From the NCBI GenBank assembly GCA_016223165.1, contig JACRPO010000009.1, positions 1,116,001 through 1,180,000 on the forward strand: DNA of 64,000 bases. The letters run 5' to 3'. Origin of the DNA: Burkholderiales bacterium. Lineage in GTDB: Bacteria > Pseudomonadota > Gammaproteobacteria > Burkholderiales > Burkholderiaceae_C. The notes beneath the pieces are model-generated. The model saw only the letters and a program-made list of their open reading frames with translations. It was not told where the DNA came from and did no database searches. Shown piece by piece: positions 1-8,836 of the stretch (position 1 is the first letter of the stretch; each line of letters opens with the position of its first letter). Both the position numbers and the translations under genes were made by a program.

Positions 1-1667
1 TCGGCGCGAGCGAGGGCGCGCGCATGGGCGACGAGACCGATGGCTTCGACGAGCACGCCGGCCAGCAGCAGCGCGGCGCAGACCATCGCCACCGGGGCGC
101 GCGCCGGCCCGGCCAGCGTGGGCAACATCACCGCGGCGGCCAGCAGCGCGCCGAGCGCGAGCGTGCTGCCGCCGAAAGCGGCACCCACCTGCCAGTGGTT
201 CCAGAACGGCCGCGCCGGGATGCGATAGCAGCGCACCATGTAGTACAGCCCCGCGGCCGCGGCCACCACCGCGACGGTGCCAGCGGCGGCCGCACCCGCC
301 GCCGCCAGCGCCTGCCAGCTGCCCGGCAACGCGAAGCCGAGCGCACTGGCAAGAGCGTGTTGCAGCCAGCCCTGCTGCGGCAGCGTGAAGACGAGGTGCG
401 CACCCAGGCCGGCGATGAAGAGCGCAATTCCCAGCCCCTCGCGCGAGACCGGCGAATGGCGCAGGTTGTTGAAGCCGCGGTAGAAGCGCCGGGGCTTGCC
501 CAGGTGCATCGTCGACATGAAGAGCCCGAAGCACACCGAAGCGAAAGCGATCGCCGCCAGCAGCAGATACGCCGGCGAGCGCGCGAATTCGGCAAAGCCC
601 GCCATGCCCAGCGCCGGCCCCAAGGCGGCACCGAGAAACGCCAGCGCAAAGGCGCCCGCCGCCATCTGCGCCGTCAGCGTGAACAGCACGAGCGGGTTTT
701 CGCGCGAGCTCAGCCGGCGCAGGTTCCACTGCCGCTCGTGCCCGGTCTTCGGATCCACCGCCGGCCGGTAGCCACCGCTTTCGTCGCGGCGGTACTTGAC
801 CGGCATCGAGTCGGTGCGCTTCAGTTCGTCGGGCAGTTCGCGGATCTGCTGGAAGCGGATGTTCGGATGCGTGATCTCCGGGCTCGGAAAGCCGGGCAGG
901 TCGATGCGCGCCTGCTCGCGGTTCTCGGGCACGGTCTCGATGACGCCGAAGTCCAGCGCATTGCCCACGCAGGCGGCCACGCAGGCCGGCTTCAAACCCA
1001 CCTCGAGGCGGTCGACGCACATGTTGCACTTGCTGACCTGGCCCTTCACCGGGTCGAGCTGCGGCGCGTTGTACGGGCACACCCAGGTGCAGTAACCGCA
1101 GCCGAAGCAGGTGTCGGGGTCCTGCAGCACGGCGCCGTATTCGGCGTGCTTCGTGTAGGCGCGCGTCGGGCAGCCCTTCAGGCAGACCGGGTCGTCGCAG
1201 TGGTTGCACGCCATCGAGATATTGAGGCGCTTGAAATCGGGCCAGCTGCCGCCTTCGAGATAACCCACCGAACGAAAGGCCAGATGCGGCGGGTTCTCGT
1301 TCTTCTCGCTGCACGCCGCTTCGCACGCGTGGCAGCCGATGCAGTTGTCGGCGGTGAAGTAGAAGCCGTGCTGCTTGCCGCGGTGGGGGTTGCGGCCGGG
1401 CGTGGGGTTGTCGTTGATGTGCAGCGAGGGGCGCAGCGACGCGCGGCCCTCGGTGCGTTCGACGAGGTCGATCTTCTCGCCCCAGCGGTTCTTCTCGGGC
1501 AGCGGCACTTCGGGCAGGAAGGCGTAGGGGCGCTCCTCGGTGCGCGGCTCCCACAACGGGCGTGCAGGGGCAGGGGCCACGGCGCGCTTCAGGCTTGCCG
1601 GCGGCGCGGCGGGGCCGGCCTGCAGGAAGGCCTCGCCGGTACGAGGATCAACGCCGATCTTCAACAT
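1..1667 (-). CDS. 4Fe-4S ferredoxin / DmsC-type membrane anchor fusion, 3' end outside window
   Basis: This is probably the electron-transfer and membrane-anchor subunit of the nitrate reductase encoded just upstream. Four cysteine clusters of DmsB type are visible at about residues 109-119 (CxxCxxCxxxC), 154-166, 187-197 and 214-233. From about residue 300 the protein becomes a series of hydrophobic helices resembling DmsC/NrfD-like anchors. At least 555 codons are present and the C-terminus lies beyond position 1. The ATG at 1667 is preceded by a GGGAG ribosome site. It begins 23 bp after the reductase stop, so it is the last visible gene of the nirB-nirD-reductase operon. In the DMSO reductase family the B and C subunits pass electrons from quinol to the catalytic subunit. 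That this one feeds an assimilatory nitrate reductase is inferred from gene order only. Confidence 0.85.
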   Translation of the reverse strand, partial: MLKIGVDPRTGEAFLQAGPAAPPASLKRAVAPAPARPLWEPRTEERPYAFLPEVPLPEKNRWGEKIDLVERTEGRASLRPSLHINDNPTPGRNPHRGKQHGFYFTADNCIGCHACEAACSEKNENPPHLAFRSVGYLEGGSWPDFKRLNISMACNHCDDPVCLKGCPTRAYTKHAEYGAVLQDPDTCFGCGYCTWVCPYNAPQLDPVKGQVSKCNMCVDRLEVGLKPACVAACVGNALDFGVIETVPENREQARIDLPGFPSPEITHPNIRFQQIRELPDELKRTDSMPVKYRRDESGGYRPAVDPKTGHERQWNLRRLSSRENPLVLFTLTAQMAAGAFALAFLGAALGPALGMAGFAEFARSPAYLLLAAIAFASVCFGLFMSTMHLGKPRRFYRGFNNLRHSPVSREGLGIALFIAGLGAHLVFTLPQQGWLQHALASALGFALPGSWQALAAAGAAAAGTVAVVAAAAGLYYMVRCYRIPARPFWNHWQVGAAFGGSTLALGALLAAAVMLPTLAGPARAPVAMVCAALLLAGVLVEAIGLVAHARALARA

Positions 1668-1690
1668 CTCGAGGTGCTCCCGCCGTAGTT

Positions 1691-3958
1691 TCAGAACGCC
1701 CGGCGTTCCAGGTTCAGCTGCGCCGCTTCTTTCTGGTCTCGCTGGTCGATCTTCTCCACCCGCGCGGCGTTCTGCTTGAACGCCGGCTGGCGCGAATACG
1801 GATCGAGCAGGCCGAGCGTCAGGCGGTTGACGCAATCGTGGAAGTGGAAGGGGATGAACAGCATGTTGCGCGGCACGCGCTGCGTGCACTGCACCATCAC
1901 CACCGCATCGCCGCGGCGGCTGACGACGCGCACATAGCTGCCATGGGCCACGCCGAGCTCCGCGGCCGCGTCCGGATTCATCTCCATGTACGGCGTCGGG
2001 CTGAACTTGTTGCAGTTGCCGATCTTGCCGGTACGCGTGCGCGTATGGAAATGCTCGACGACGCGCCCCGAATTGAGCCAGAACGGAAACTCGCCGTCCG
2101 GGCGCTCGTTGTTGTCGACGAACGGCAGCGCGATGAGGTTGGCACGGCCCGATTCGGTCTGGAAGAGGCCGTCGCCGTACAGGCGTGCGTTGCCCTTGAA
2201 CTCCTGCCCCTCCTTCATGCCCGTGCCGCCGGCGCCCGCCCGGCCGACGCGCAATTCGTCCTCGCGCGCCATGGCCTCGGAGTACGGCCATTGAATGCCG
2301 CGCGCCGCCTCGATGCGGTCGTAGCTCATGCCGGTGATGTCGAGCGTGCGGCCGGCGCCGCTGGAAAGCACCTTCATCTCCTCGAAGGCGCCCTCGGGCC
2401 GCTCGGGGAAGTGGATGCGGTGGCGGTCCTCGAAGCGCCGCGCCATCTGGTTGAAGATCCAGAAGTCGGGCTTCGAGTCGGCATGCGGCGGCAGCACGTT
2501 GCGCGTCAGGTTCACGCGCCGCTCGGTGTTGGTGTGGCAGCCCTCCTTCTCGGCCCACACCGCCGCCGGCAGGAAGACGTGCGCATACTCGTTCGTCTCG
2601 ACGTCCTCGTAGACGTCCTGCACGACGAGGAACTCGAGCTGCTGCATGGCCTTCACGATGCGCGGCTGGTTCGGCATCGAGGTCATGGGGTTCGTGGCGA
2701 TCAACCACAGGCCCTTGATCTCGCCGGTCTCGATGGCCGGGAAGATGTCGGTCTGTGTCAGCCCGCGCCTGGCCGGGAAGAACGCCTCGTCGACGCCCCA
2801 GAAGTCGGCCACCTGCTTGCGGTCCTTCTCCTTCTCGAGCGCGCGATAGCCCGGCAGCCCCGAGCACGAGGACCATTCGCGCGTGCCCATCGCGTTGCAT
2901 TGGCCGGTGATCGACAGGCTGGTGCCGCCCGGCTTGCCGATGTTGCCGGTGACGAGGTTCAGGTTGTTGATCGCGACGACGCCGTCCGAGCCGTGCGTGC
3001 TCTGGTTGATGCCCATCGTCCAGATGCTCATCGCCGCCGGCGCGCGCGCGTACAGCCGCGCCACCTGGCGGATGCGGTCCTCGTCGATGCCGCACACGTG
3101 CTGCGCGTGCACCGGGTCGAAGTCGGAAGACCGCACGAGCGCGCGCAGCGCCTCGAGACCCTGCGTGTGCGCCTCGAGGTAGCCCTGGTCCTGCAGGCCT
3201 TCCTTGAAGATGACGTGCAGCATCGCGTTGAGCAGCACGACGTCGGTGCCCGGCGTGATCGGCAGATGGATGTCGGCGAACTGCGCCAGCATCGTCACGC
3301 GCGGGTCGACGACGATGAGCGGGAACTTGCGCTTCTCCAGCGCCTCCTTCAGCCGCCAGTAGATGATGGGGTGCTGCTCCGGCAGGTTGGAGCCGAAGGC
3401 CATCAGGCAGTGCGTGTGCTCGAAGTCCTCGTAGCAGCCCGGCGGGCCGTCGCTGCCGAAGCTGCGCTTGTAGCCCGACACCGCCGAGGCCATGCACAGC
3501 GTCGTGTTGCCGTCGTAGTTGTTGGTGCCGATGAGGCCGCGCACCAGCTTGCCGAGCGTGTAGAACTCCTCCGTCAGCAGCTGGCCGGTGGAGACGATGG
3601 CGAAGGCATCGCGCCCGTAGGTGGCCTGGATGCGCTTGATCTCGGCGGCGCTGCGGTCCAGCGCCGCGTCCCAGCTCGCGGGCGCGAACGGCTGGTGCGG
3701 CTTGGCGCGCATCAGCGGCACCTTGCCGCGGCCGGGTGAATCGAACAGCTCGTGCTCGAGCAGCCCCTTGATGCACAGCTTGCCGCGGTTGACGTCGGCA
3801 CCGGCGTGGCCGCGGCTGGTGACGATGCGCCCGCCATCGTCGAGGCCGATCTCGATGGCGCAGCCCGTCGAGCAGTAGTTGCAGGTCGTGTACTTCCACT
3901 CCTTCACCGGCTTCACCGGGATGGCGATGGGCTTGCGATCACGGCGACCGAACAGCAT
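1691..3958 (-). CDS. nasA: Molybdopterin assimilatory nitrate reductase, catalytic subunit
   Basis: This protein should reduce nitrate to nitrite in the cytoplasm. It has 755 residues, nearer to cyanobacterial NarB than to the longer Klebsiella NasA with its C-terminal [2Fe-2S] domain, which is absent here. An N-terminal [4Fe-4S] motif is formed by Cys26, Cys29, Cys33 and Cys62. Cys155 in the NTTLCMAS segment is the likely molybdenum ligand. Arg-Arg occurs at residues 5-6, but no hydrophobic stretch follows, so I see no Tat signal and infer a cytoplasmic enzyme. AGGAG lies 7 nt before the ATG. It sits 24 bp downstream of nirD and is followed closely by the DmsB-DmsC-like fusion. Other molybdopterin oxidoreductases share this fold; the nir and nrt neighbours make nitrate reductase the best call. 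Confidence 0.88.
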   Translation of the reverse strand: MLFGRRDRKPIAIPVKPVKEWKYTTCNYCSTGCAIEIGLDDGGRIVTSRGHAGADVNRGKLCIKGLLEHELFDSPGRGKVPLMRAKPHQPFAPASWDAALDRSAAEIKRIQATYGRDAFAIVSTGQLLTEEFYTLGKLVRGLIGTNNYDGNTTLCMASAVSGYKRSFGSDGPPGCYEDFEHTHCLMAFGSNLPEQHPIIYWRLKEALEKRKFPLIVVDPRVTMLAQFADIHLPITPGTDVVLLNAMLHVIFKEGLQDQGYLEAHTQGLEALRALVRSSDFDPVHAQHVCGIDEDRIRQVARLYARAPAAMSIWTMGINQSTHGSDGVVAINNLNLVTGNIGKPGGTSLSITGQCNAMGTREWSSCSGLPGYRALEKEKDRKQVADFWGVDEAFFPARRGLTQTDIFPAIETGEIKGLWLIATNPMTSMPNQPRIVKAMQQLEFLVVQDVYEDVETNEYAHVFLPAAVWAEKEGCHTNTERRVNLTRNVLPPHADSKPDFWIFNQMARRFEDRHRIHFPERPEGAFEEMKVLSSGAGRTLDITGMSYDRIEAARGIQWPYSEAMAREDELRVGRAGAGGTGMKEGQEFKGNARLYGDGLFQTESGRANLIALPFVDNNERPDGEFPFWLNSGRVVEHFHTRTRTGKIGNCNKFSPTPYMEMNPDAAAELGVAHGSYVRVVSRRGDAVVMVQCTQRVPRNMLFIPFHFHDCVNRLTLGLLDPYSRQPAFKQNAARVEKIDQRDQKEAAQLNLERRAF

Positions 3959-3982
3959 CGTGGGGCTCCTCGCGCGCGGCCG

Positions 3983-4393
3983 TCAGGCGCAGGCCTTGCC
4001 GACCTGATCAGGCTTCTGGCCCGGCCCGGCCACCGGCGCCCGCAGGTCCAGCGCCTTCGTGGCCAGCTCGAGGGCGTCGAGGAACACCTGCCCGCCTTCG
4101 ACCTTCACCGCGAAGCGTGGCGTGCAGCCGGCATCGGGCGCACGCGCTTCGCCGTCCACGAGGCCGATGTTCCAGTTGTGCAGCGGGCAGGCCACGTGCC
4201 GGCCGTGCACGATGCCCTGCGACAGCGGCCCTCCCTTGTGCGGGCAGCGGTCGAGCAGCGCGAACACCTCGTCCTCGGCCGTGCGAAAGACGGCGACCTG
4301 GACTCCCCGCTCGCGCGCAATGCGGCGCGCGCCCAGCACCGGGATGTCCTCGACCCGGCACACCGGGGTCCATGCGGGAGCCGATGCGTTCAT
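3983..4393 (-). CDS. nirD: Nitrite reductase (NADH) small subunit, Rieske-type
   Basis: This is the small subunit of the cytoplasmic NADH-dependent assimilatory nitrite reductase. The 136-residue protein has Rieske-type CPH and CPLH motifs that would hold a [2Fe-2S] cluster (CPHKGGPLS and ACPLHNW). Some enterobacterial NirD proteins lack these ligands; here they are present. The ATG at 4393 overlaps the nirB stop codon as ATGA, which indicates translational coupling. The C-terminal end is a short unconserved Pro/Gly-rich tail. Confidence 0.92.
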   Translation of the reverse strand: MNASAPAWTPVCRVEDIPVLGARRIARERGVQVAVFRTAEDEVFALLDRCPHKGGPLSQGIVHGRHVACPLHNWNIGLVDGEARAPDAGCTPRFAVKVEGGQVFLDALELATKALDLRAPVAGPGQKPDQVGKACA

Positions 4394-6879
4394 GCCACTT
4401 CCTCGGTCTTGGCGGGCGGCGTCGGCAGCCCGGGCAGTGCCGGCAGCGCGGGCTGCAACGCCTGGAACTGGCGCAGGTCGACCTGCGCCTTGTCGAACTC
4501 GAACCACGGGTCGGGCTCGCCCTCGAGGCTGAACTTGAGCCGCTCCCACAGCGCCTTGCGTCCGGCGGCGTCGTCGAGCACCTTGCGCTTCACGTGGTCC
4601 ATGCCGACGCGCGACAGCCAGTGCACCGTGCGCTCCAGGTACCAGCCCTCCTCGCGGTAGAGCTGCAGGAAGGCGCCGCTCACCTCGAGCACCTCCTCGG
4701 CCGTCTTCACCTTGCACAGGAACTGCGCCACCTCGGTCTTGATGCCGCCGTTGCCGGCGACGTAGATCTCCCAGCCCGAATCGACGCCGATCACGCCGAC
4801 GTCCTTGATGCCGGCCTCGGCGCAGTTGCGCGGGCAGCCGCTCACCGCCAGCTTCACCTTGTGCGGCGCGTACATGCGCCACAGCGCGCGCTCGAGGTCC
4901 TTGCCCATCTGCGTGCTGTCCTGCGTGCCGAAGCGGCACCACTCGCTGCCCACGCAGGTCTTCACTGTGCGCAACGCCTTGGCGTAGGCGTGGCCGCTCG
5001 GCATGCCGATGTCGCGCCAGACGCCGGGCAGGTCTTCCTTCTTCACGCCGAGCAGGTCGATGCGCTGGCCGCCGGTGACCTTGACGGTGGGGATCCTGTA
5101 CTTGTCCACCACGTCGGCGATGCGGCGCAGTTCGGAAGCCGTGGTCTCACCGCCCCACATGCGCGGAATGACGCTGTAGGTGCCATCCTTCTGGATGTTG
5201 GCGTGGCTGCGCTCGTTGATGTAGCGGCTTTGAGGATCGTCCCGCGCCTCCTTCGGCCAGGTGCTGATGAGGTAGTAGTTGATGGCCGGGCGGCAGGTGC
5301 TGCAACCGTTCGGGGTGCGCCAGCCCAGGCCCTCGAAGACGCTCTTCACCGTCACCAGGCGCTGCTGTCGGATGGCCTCGCGCACATCCTGGTGGCTGGC
5401 GTCGGTGCAGGCGCAGATCGCCTTCTTCTTCGGCGCGGCGCTGTAGTCGCCGCCGGCGGTGAACATCAGCAGCTGCTCGACGAGGCCGGTGCACGAGCCG
5501 CAGCTCGCGCTCGCCTTGGTGTGCTTGCGCACCTCCTCGAGCGTGAACAGGCCCTTTTCCTTGATCGCCTTGCAGATGGCGCCCTTGCTCACGCCGTTGC
5601 AGCCGCAGACCTCGTCGGCGTCGGCCATCGCGGCGGCCTTGTTCTGGCCCAGGTGGCCGGCGTCGCCGATGTTGCTTTCGCCCAGCAGCAGTTTCTGGCG
5701 CAGGTCGGAGACGCTGCGGCCTTCGCGGATGAGCTTGAAGTACCAGCTGCCGTCGACCGTGTCGCCGTACAGGCAGGCGCCGACGAGCTGGTCGCCCTTG
5801 ACGACCAGCTTCTTGTAGACGCCGCCGAAGGGATCGCTCATGACGATCTCCTCGCAGCCCGCGCCGCCCATGAAGTCGCCGGCCGAGAAGAGGTCGATGC
5901 CGGTGACCTTCAGCTTCGTCGAGGTCTGGCTGCCCGTATAGCGGCCGATGCCGAACTGCGCCAGGTGCGTGGCGCAGACCTTGCCCTGCTCGAACAGCGG
6001 CGCCACCAGCCCGTAGGCGATGCCGCGGTGGGCCGCGCACTCGCCGACGGCATAGATGCGCGGGTCGGTCACCGTCTGCAGCGTGTCGGTGACGACGACG
6101 CCGCGGTTGACGTGCAGGCCGGCGGCCTCGGCGAGCTGGGTGTTGGGGCGGATGCCGGCGGCCATGACGACGAGATCGGCCGGCAGCTCGCGCCCGTCCT
6201 TGAAGCGCACCGCCATCACGCGACCATCCTTGTCGCCGATGAGCGCCTCGGTCTGGGCACCGATCTCGAACTTGATGCCGCGCGCGGCGAGCGAACGCTG
6301 CAGCATCGAGCCGGCGGCGTTGTCGAGCTGGCGCTCCATCAGCCAGGGCATGATGTGCACCACCGTCACCTGCATGCCGCGCAGCATCAGGCCGTTGGCC
6401 GCTTCCAGGCCGAGCAGGCCGCCGCCGATGACGACGGCGTGCTTGTACTTGCCGGCGGCCTCGATCATCGCCTGCGTGTCGGCGATGTCGCGGTAGGCGA
6501 TGACGCCGGCCAGGTCCTTGCCCGGCACCGGCAGGATGAAGGGGTTGGAGCCGGTGGCGACGAGCAGGCGGTCGTACTCGGCCGCGGTGCCGTCTTCGGC
6601 CAGCACGCGGCGGCGGATGCGGTCGATCTGCGTCACCTTCTTGCCCGCGTGCAGCGTGATGCCGTGTTCCTCGTACCACGACAGCGGGTTGAGGATGATC
6701 TGGTCCAGCGTCTGCTCGCCGGCCAGCACGGGGCTCAGCAGGATGCGGTTGTAGTTCGGGTGCGGCTCGGCACCGAAGACGGTGATGTCGTACAGGTCGG
6801 GCGCGATCTTGAGCAGCTCCTCGAGCGTGCGCACGCCGGCCATGCCGTTGCCGACCATCACGAGCTTGTGCTTCTTCAT
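4390..6879 (-). CDS. nirB: Nitrite reductase (NADH) large subunit
   Basis: This subunit catalyses six-electron reduction of nitrite to ammonium with NADH. At 829 residues it has the usual family length. The order is an FAD/NAD(P)H-binding N-terminal half (GNGMAG near the start, a second nucleotide fold around GGGLLGLEAANG), then two BFD-like [2Fe-2S] Cys regions (CGCNG...CGSC and CACTD...CSTC). The C-terminal sirohaem/[4Fe-4S] reductase half has TCVGSEWC and SGCPRNCAEAG. The ATG at 6879 is preceded by GAAGGA. It is the first gene of the leftward nirB-nirD-nasA-anchor operon and is divergent from the kinase/phosphatase gene. I found no sigma-54 site or ANTAR hairpin pair in the roughly 200 bp upstream, unlike narK and nrtA. 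Confidence 0.95.
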   Translation of the reverse strand: MKKHKLVMVGNGMAGVRTLEELLKIAPDLYDITVFGAEPHPNYNRILLSPVLAGEQTLDQIILNPLSWYEEHGITLHAGKKVTQIDRIRRRVLAEDGTAAEYDRLLVATGSNPFILPVPGKDLAGVIAYRDIADTQAMIEAAGKYKHAVVIGGGLLGLEAANGLMLRGMQVTVVHIMPWLMERQLDNAAGSMLQRSLAARGIKFEIGAQTEALIGDKDGRVMAVRFKDGRELPADLVVMAAGIRPNTQLAEAAGLHVNRGVVVTDTLQTVTDPRIYAVGECAAHRGIAYGLVAPLFEQGKVCATHLAQFGIGRYTGSQTSTKLKVTGIDLFSAGDFMGGAGCEEIVMSDPFGGVYKKLVVKGDQLVGACLYGDTVDGSWYFKLIREGRSVSDLRQKLLLGESNIGDAGHLGQNKAAAMADADEVCGCNGVSKGAICKAIKEKGLFTLEEVRKHTKASASCGSCTGLVEQLLMFTAGGDYSAAPKKKAICACTDASHQDVREAIRQQRLVTVKSVFEGLGWRTPNGCSTCRPAINYYLISTWPKEARDDPQSRYINERSHANIQKDGTYSVIPRMWGGETTASELRRIADVVDKYRIPTVKVTGGQRIDLLGVKKEDLPGVWRDIGMPSGHAYAKALRTVKTCVGSEWCRFGTQDSTQMGKDLERALWRMYAPHKVKLAVSGCPRNCAEAGIKDVGVIGVDSGWEIYVAGNGGIKTEVAQFLCKVKTAEEVLEVSGAFLQLYREEGWYLERTVHWLSRVGMDHVKRKVLDDAAGRKALWERLKFSLEGEPDPWFEFDKAQVDLRQFQALQPALPALPGLPTPPAKTEEVA

Positions 6880-6935
6880 CGGGCAGGTTCCTTCAAGCTT
6901 CAAGAATTGGCGACCACGGCCTTCACAATGCCGCG

Positions 6936-8732
6936 ATGAGCTTCGATGTCGAGATCGGCCACACGAGCCGACGCGGCCCGCGGGAGGTGAACGAGGATTT
7001 CGGCGGTGCGATGCGCGGCGACGAACGCACGCGCGGGCTGATCGCGGCGCTGGCCGACGGCGTCTCCACCGGCGGCCAGGGGCTGGAGGCGGCGCAGACG
7101 ACGGTGATGGGGCTGCTCGCGGACTTCTTCGCGGCACCCGAGACCTGGGAGACCACCGTCGTGTTCGACCGCCTGATCGCGGCGCAGAACGCCTGGCTCG
7201 CCGACCACAACCGGCGCCGCCAGGCGCGAGGCGCCAGTTCGGGCGGCACGGGGCTCACGACGCTCACGGCGCTGGCCATCCGCGGCCAGACCTGGACGCT
7301 GGCGCATGTGGGCGACACGCGCGCCTGGCTGTGCCGGGCGCAGGGCGCACACGGCGCGAGTGCGGCGGCTGACAGCAATGGTGGCAGCGGAGGCATCGGC
7401 ACCGGCGGCGATGAAACCGTCGAGCTCGTGCAGCTCACGCACGACCACGCCTTCGAGCAGATCGACCAGCGCAGCCAGCTCACGCGCGCCATCGGCCTGG
7501 ACGACACGGTGCGCGTCGACTATTCGCAGGGCGAGGTGCAGGTCGGCGACCGCTTCCTGCTCACGAGCGACGGCGTGCATGGCGTGCTGGCGCCGGCGCG
7601 CATCGCCGCGCTGCTGCGCGCGGGCGCGAGCGCGCAGGCGGCCAGCGTTGCGCTCGTCGATGCTGCGCTCGCCGCCGGCAGCCGCGACAACGCCAGTGCG
7701 CTCGTCGTGCGTGTCGCCGGCCTCGAGGAACGCGAGCTGCACGACGAACTCGCCGACGTGCGCCGCCTGCCCGCCGGCGGCACGTTGAAGGTGGGCGATG
7801 TCATCGACGGCTACACCGTCACCGCGCTCGTCGCCGACAGCGGCGTGCACCGCCTGCTGCAGGCGCGCGACGGCGCCACGCGCGAGCTCGTGGCCCTGAA
7901 GACGCTCTCGCCGGCGCGCGCCAGCGACCCCGAGGAGCGCGCCATGCTCGCGCACGAGGCCTGGCTCGGCCAGCGCGTGGCCGGCGAAGGCTTCGTGCGC
8001 GTGCATGCGCGGCGCAGCGATGCCACCGCCCTGTACGTGGTGTTCGACTGGCACGGCGGGCGCACGCTCGAGCAGATGCTCGCCGGCGGCACACACACCC
8101 CCGTTCGGCCCGCGGTGGCCGAGGTGGTGAGCGCGGCCGTTGCGCTGACGCGCGCCCTCGGCCGGCTGCACCGGCTGGGCGTCGTGCACCGCGACATCAA
8201 GCCCGCCAACCTGCACCTGGGCGAGGACGGCCGCTGGCGCATCATCGACCTCGGCAGCGCGGTGAGCGGCCGCGAAAGCGCGGCGCAGCGCGAACTGCAT
8301 GCCGGCACGCCGAGCTACATGAACCCCGAGCAGTGGGAAGGCGCGCGCGCCGACGCCGCGAGCGACCTCTTCGCGCTCGGCGCCACGCTGTACCAGTGGC
8401 TCACCGGCCGCCTGCCCTACGGCGAGATCGAGCCGTATCAGCTGGCGCGTTACCGGCGCGATCCTGCGCCTGCCTCGCGCCTCAGGCCCGACGTGCCGAT
8501 CTGGCTCGACCACCTGCTGGCCAAGGCGCTGGCGCGCGACGCGCGGCACCGCTTCGAGACCGCCGAGGAGCTGCTGCTGGCGCTGGAGCGCGGCGCCTCG
8601 CGGCCGGTGAGCATCGCCGGGCCGACGCCGCTCATCCACCGCGACCCGGCCGCGCTCGTGAAGATCGCGCTCGCGGTCTCGCTGCTGTTCAACGCGCTGC
8701 TGGTGCTCTGGCTGTTGTTCTTGCCGAGATAG
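6936..8732 (+). CDS. Bifunctional PP2C-type phosphatase / Ser-Thr protein kinase, C-terminal membrane helix
   Basis: Two opposing enzymes are joined in one 598-residue chain. Residues 1-245 are a PP2C phosphatase: VNEDF, a DG metal motif, HVGDTRAW, LLTSDGVHG and SRDNAS are seen. Residues about 265-545 are a Hanks-type kinase with VALK, catalytic HRDIKPAN, GTPSYMNPEQ and a DLG in place of DFG. The chain ends with a hydrophobic helix (about 577-597) followed by PR, so both domains should face the cytoplasm. It is divergent from nirB (56 bp) and convergent with narK. Similar fusions occur in nitrate assimilation clusters of other proteobacteria, but the target is unknown. The ATG at 6936 lacks a clear ribosome site. 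Confidence 0.88.
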   Translation: MSFDVEIGHTSRRGPREVNEDFGGAMRGDERTRGLIAALADGVSTGGQGLEAAQTTVMGLLADFFAAPETWETTVVFDRLIAAQNAWLADHNRRRQARGASSGGTGLTTLTALAIRGQTWTLAHVGDTRAWLCRAQGAHGASAAADSNGGSGGIGTGGDETVELVQLTHDHAFEQIDQRSQLTRAIGLDDTVRVDYSQGEVQVGDRFLLTSDGVHGVLAPARIAALLRAGASAQAASVALVDAALAAGSRDNASALVVRVAGLEERELHDELADVRRLPAGGTLKVGDVIDGYTVTALVADSGVHRLLQARDGATRELVALKTLSPARASDPEERAMLAHEAWLGQRVAGEGFVRVHARRSDATALYVVFDWHGGRTLEQMLAGGTHTPVRPAVAEVVSAAVALTRALGRLHRLGVVHRDIKPANLHLGEDGRWRIIDLGSAVSGRESAAQRELHAGTPSYMNPEQWEGARADAASDLFALGATLYQWLTGRLPYGEIEPYQLARYRRDPAPASRLRPDVPIWLDHLLAKALARDARHRFETAEELLLALERGASRPVSIAGPTPLIHRDPAALVKIALAVSLLFNALLVLWLLFLPR

Positions 8733-8781
8733 GTTCCCCCACCTGGCGACCTGCGCTCGCCTCCCCCCCGGGGCGGCGCCG

Positions 8782-8820
8782 CCAGCGGCCCGGCAGAGCC
8801 GGTTCCGCGGCGGCCGCTGG
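8782..8820. repeat. GC-rich inverted repeat between convergent genes
   Basis: CCAGCGGCC at 8782-8790 is complementary to GGCCGCTGG at 8812-8820. Smaller GC-rich pairs lie between them, and a C-run and GGGCGGCGCC lie just before. It is placed between the ends of the kinase/phosphatase gene and narK. It could serve as a two-way terminator or be a copy of a dispersed REP-like element. There is no T-run on either side. Confidence 0.45.
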
Positions 8821-8836
8821 GCCATGCAGCCGGGAG

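Noticed and set aside
1562..3739. Long open frame of 725 codons on the plus strand
   Set aside because: It is antisense to the clear molybdopterin reductase gene. Its Arg/Ala/His-rich translation is typical of shadow frames in GC-rich DNA.
3900..3958. Arg-Arg near the N-terminus of the nitrate reductase as a Tat signal
   Set aside because: No hydrophobic segment follows; the [4Fe-4S] cysteines begin at residue 26.
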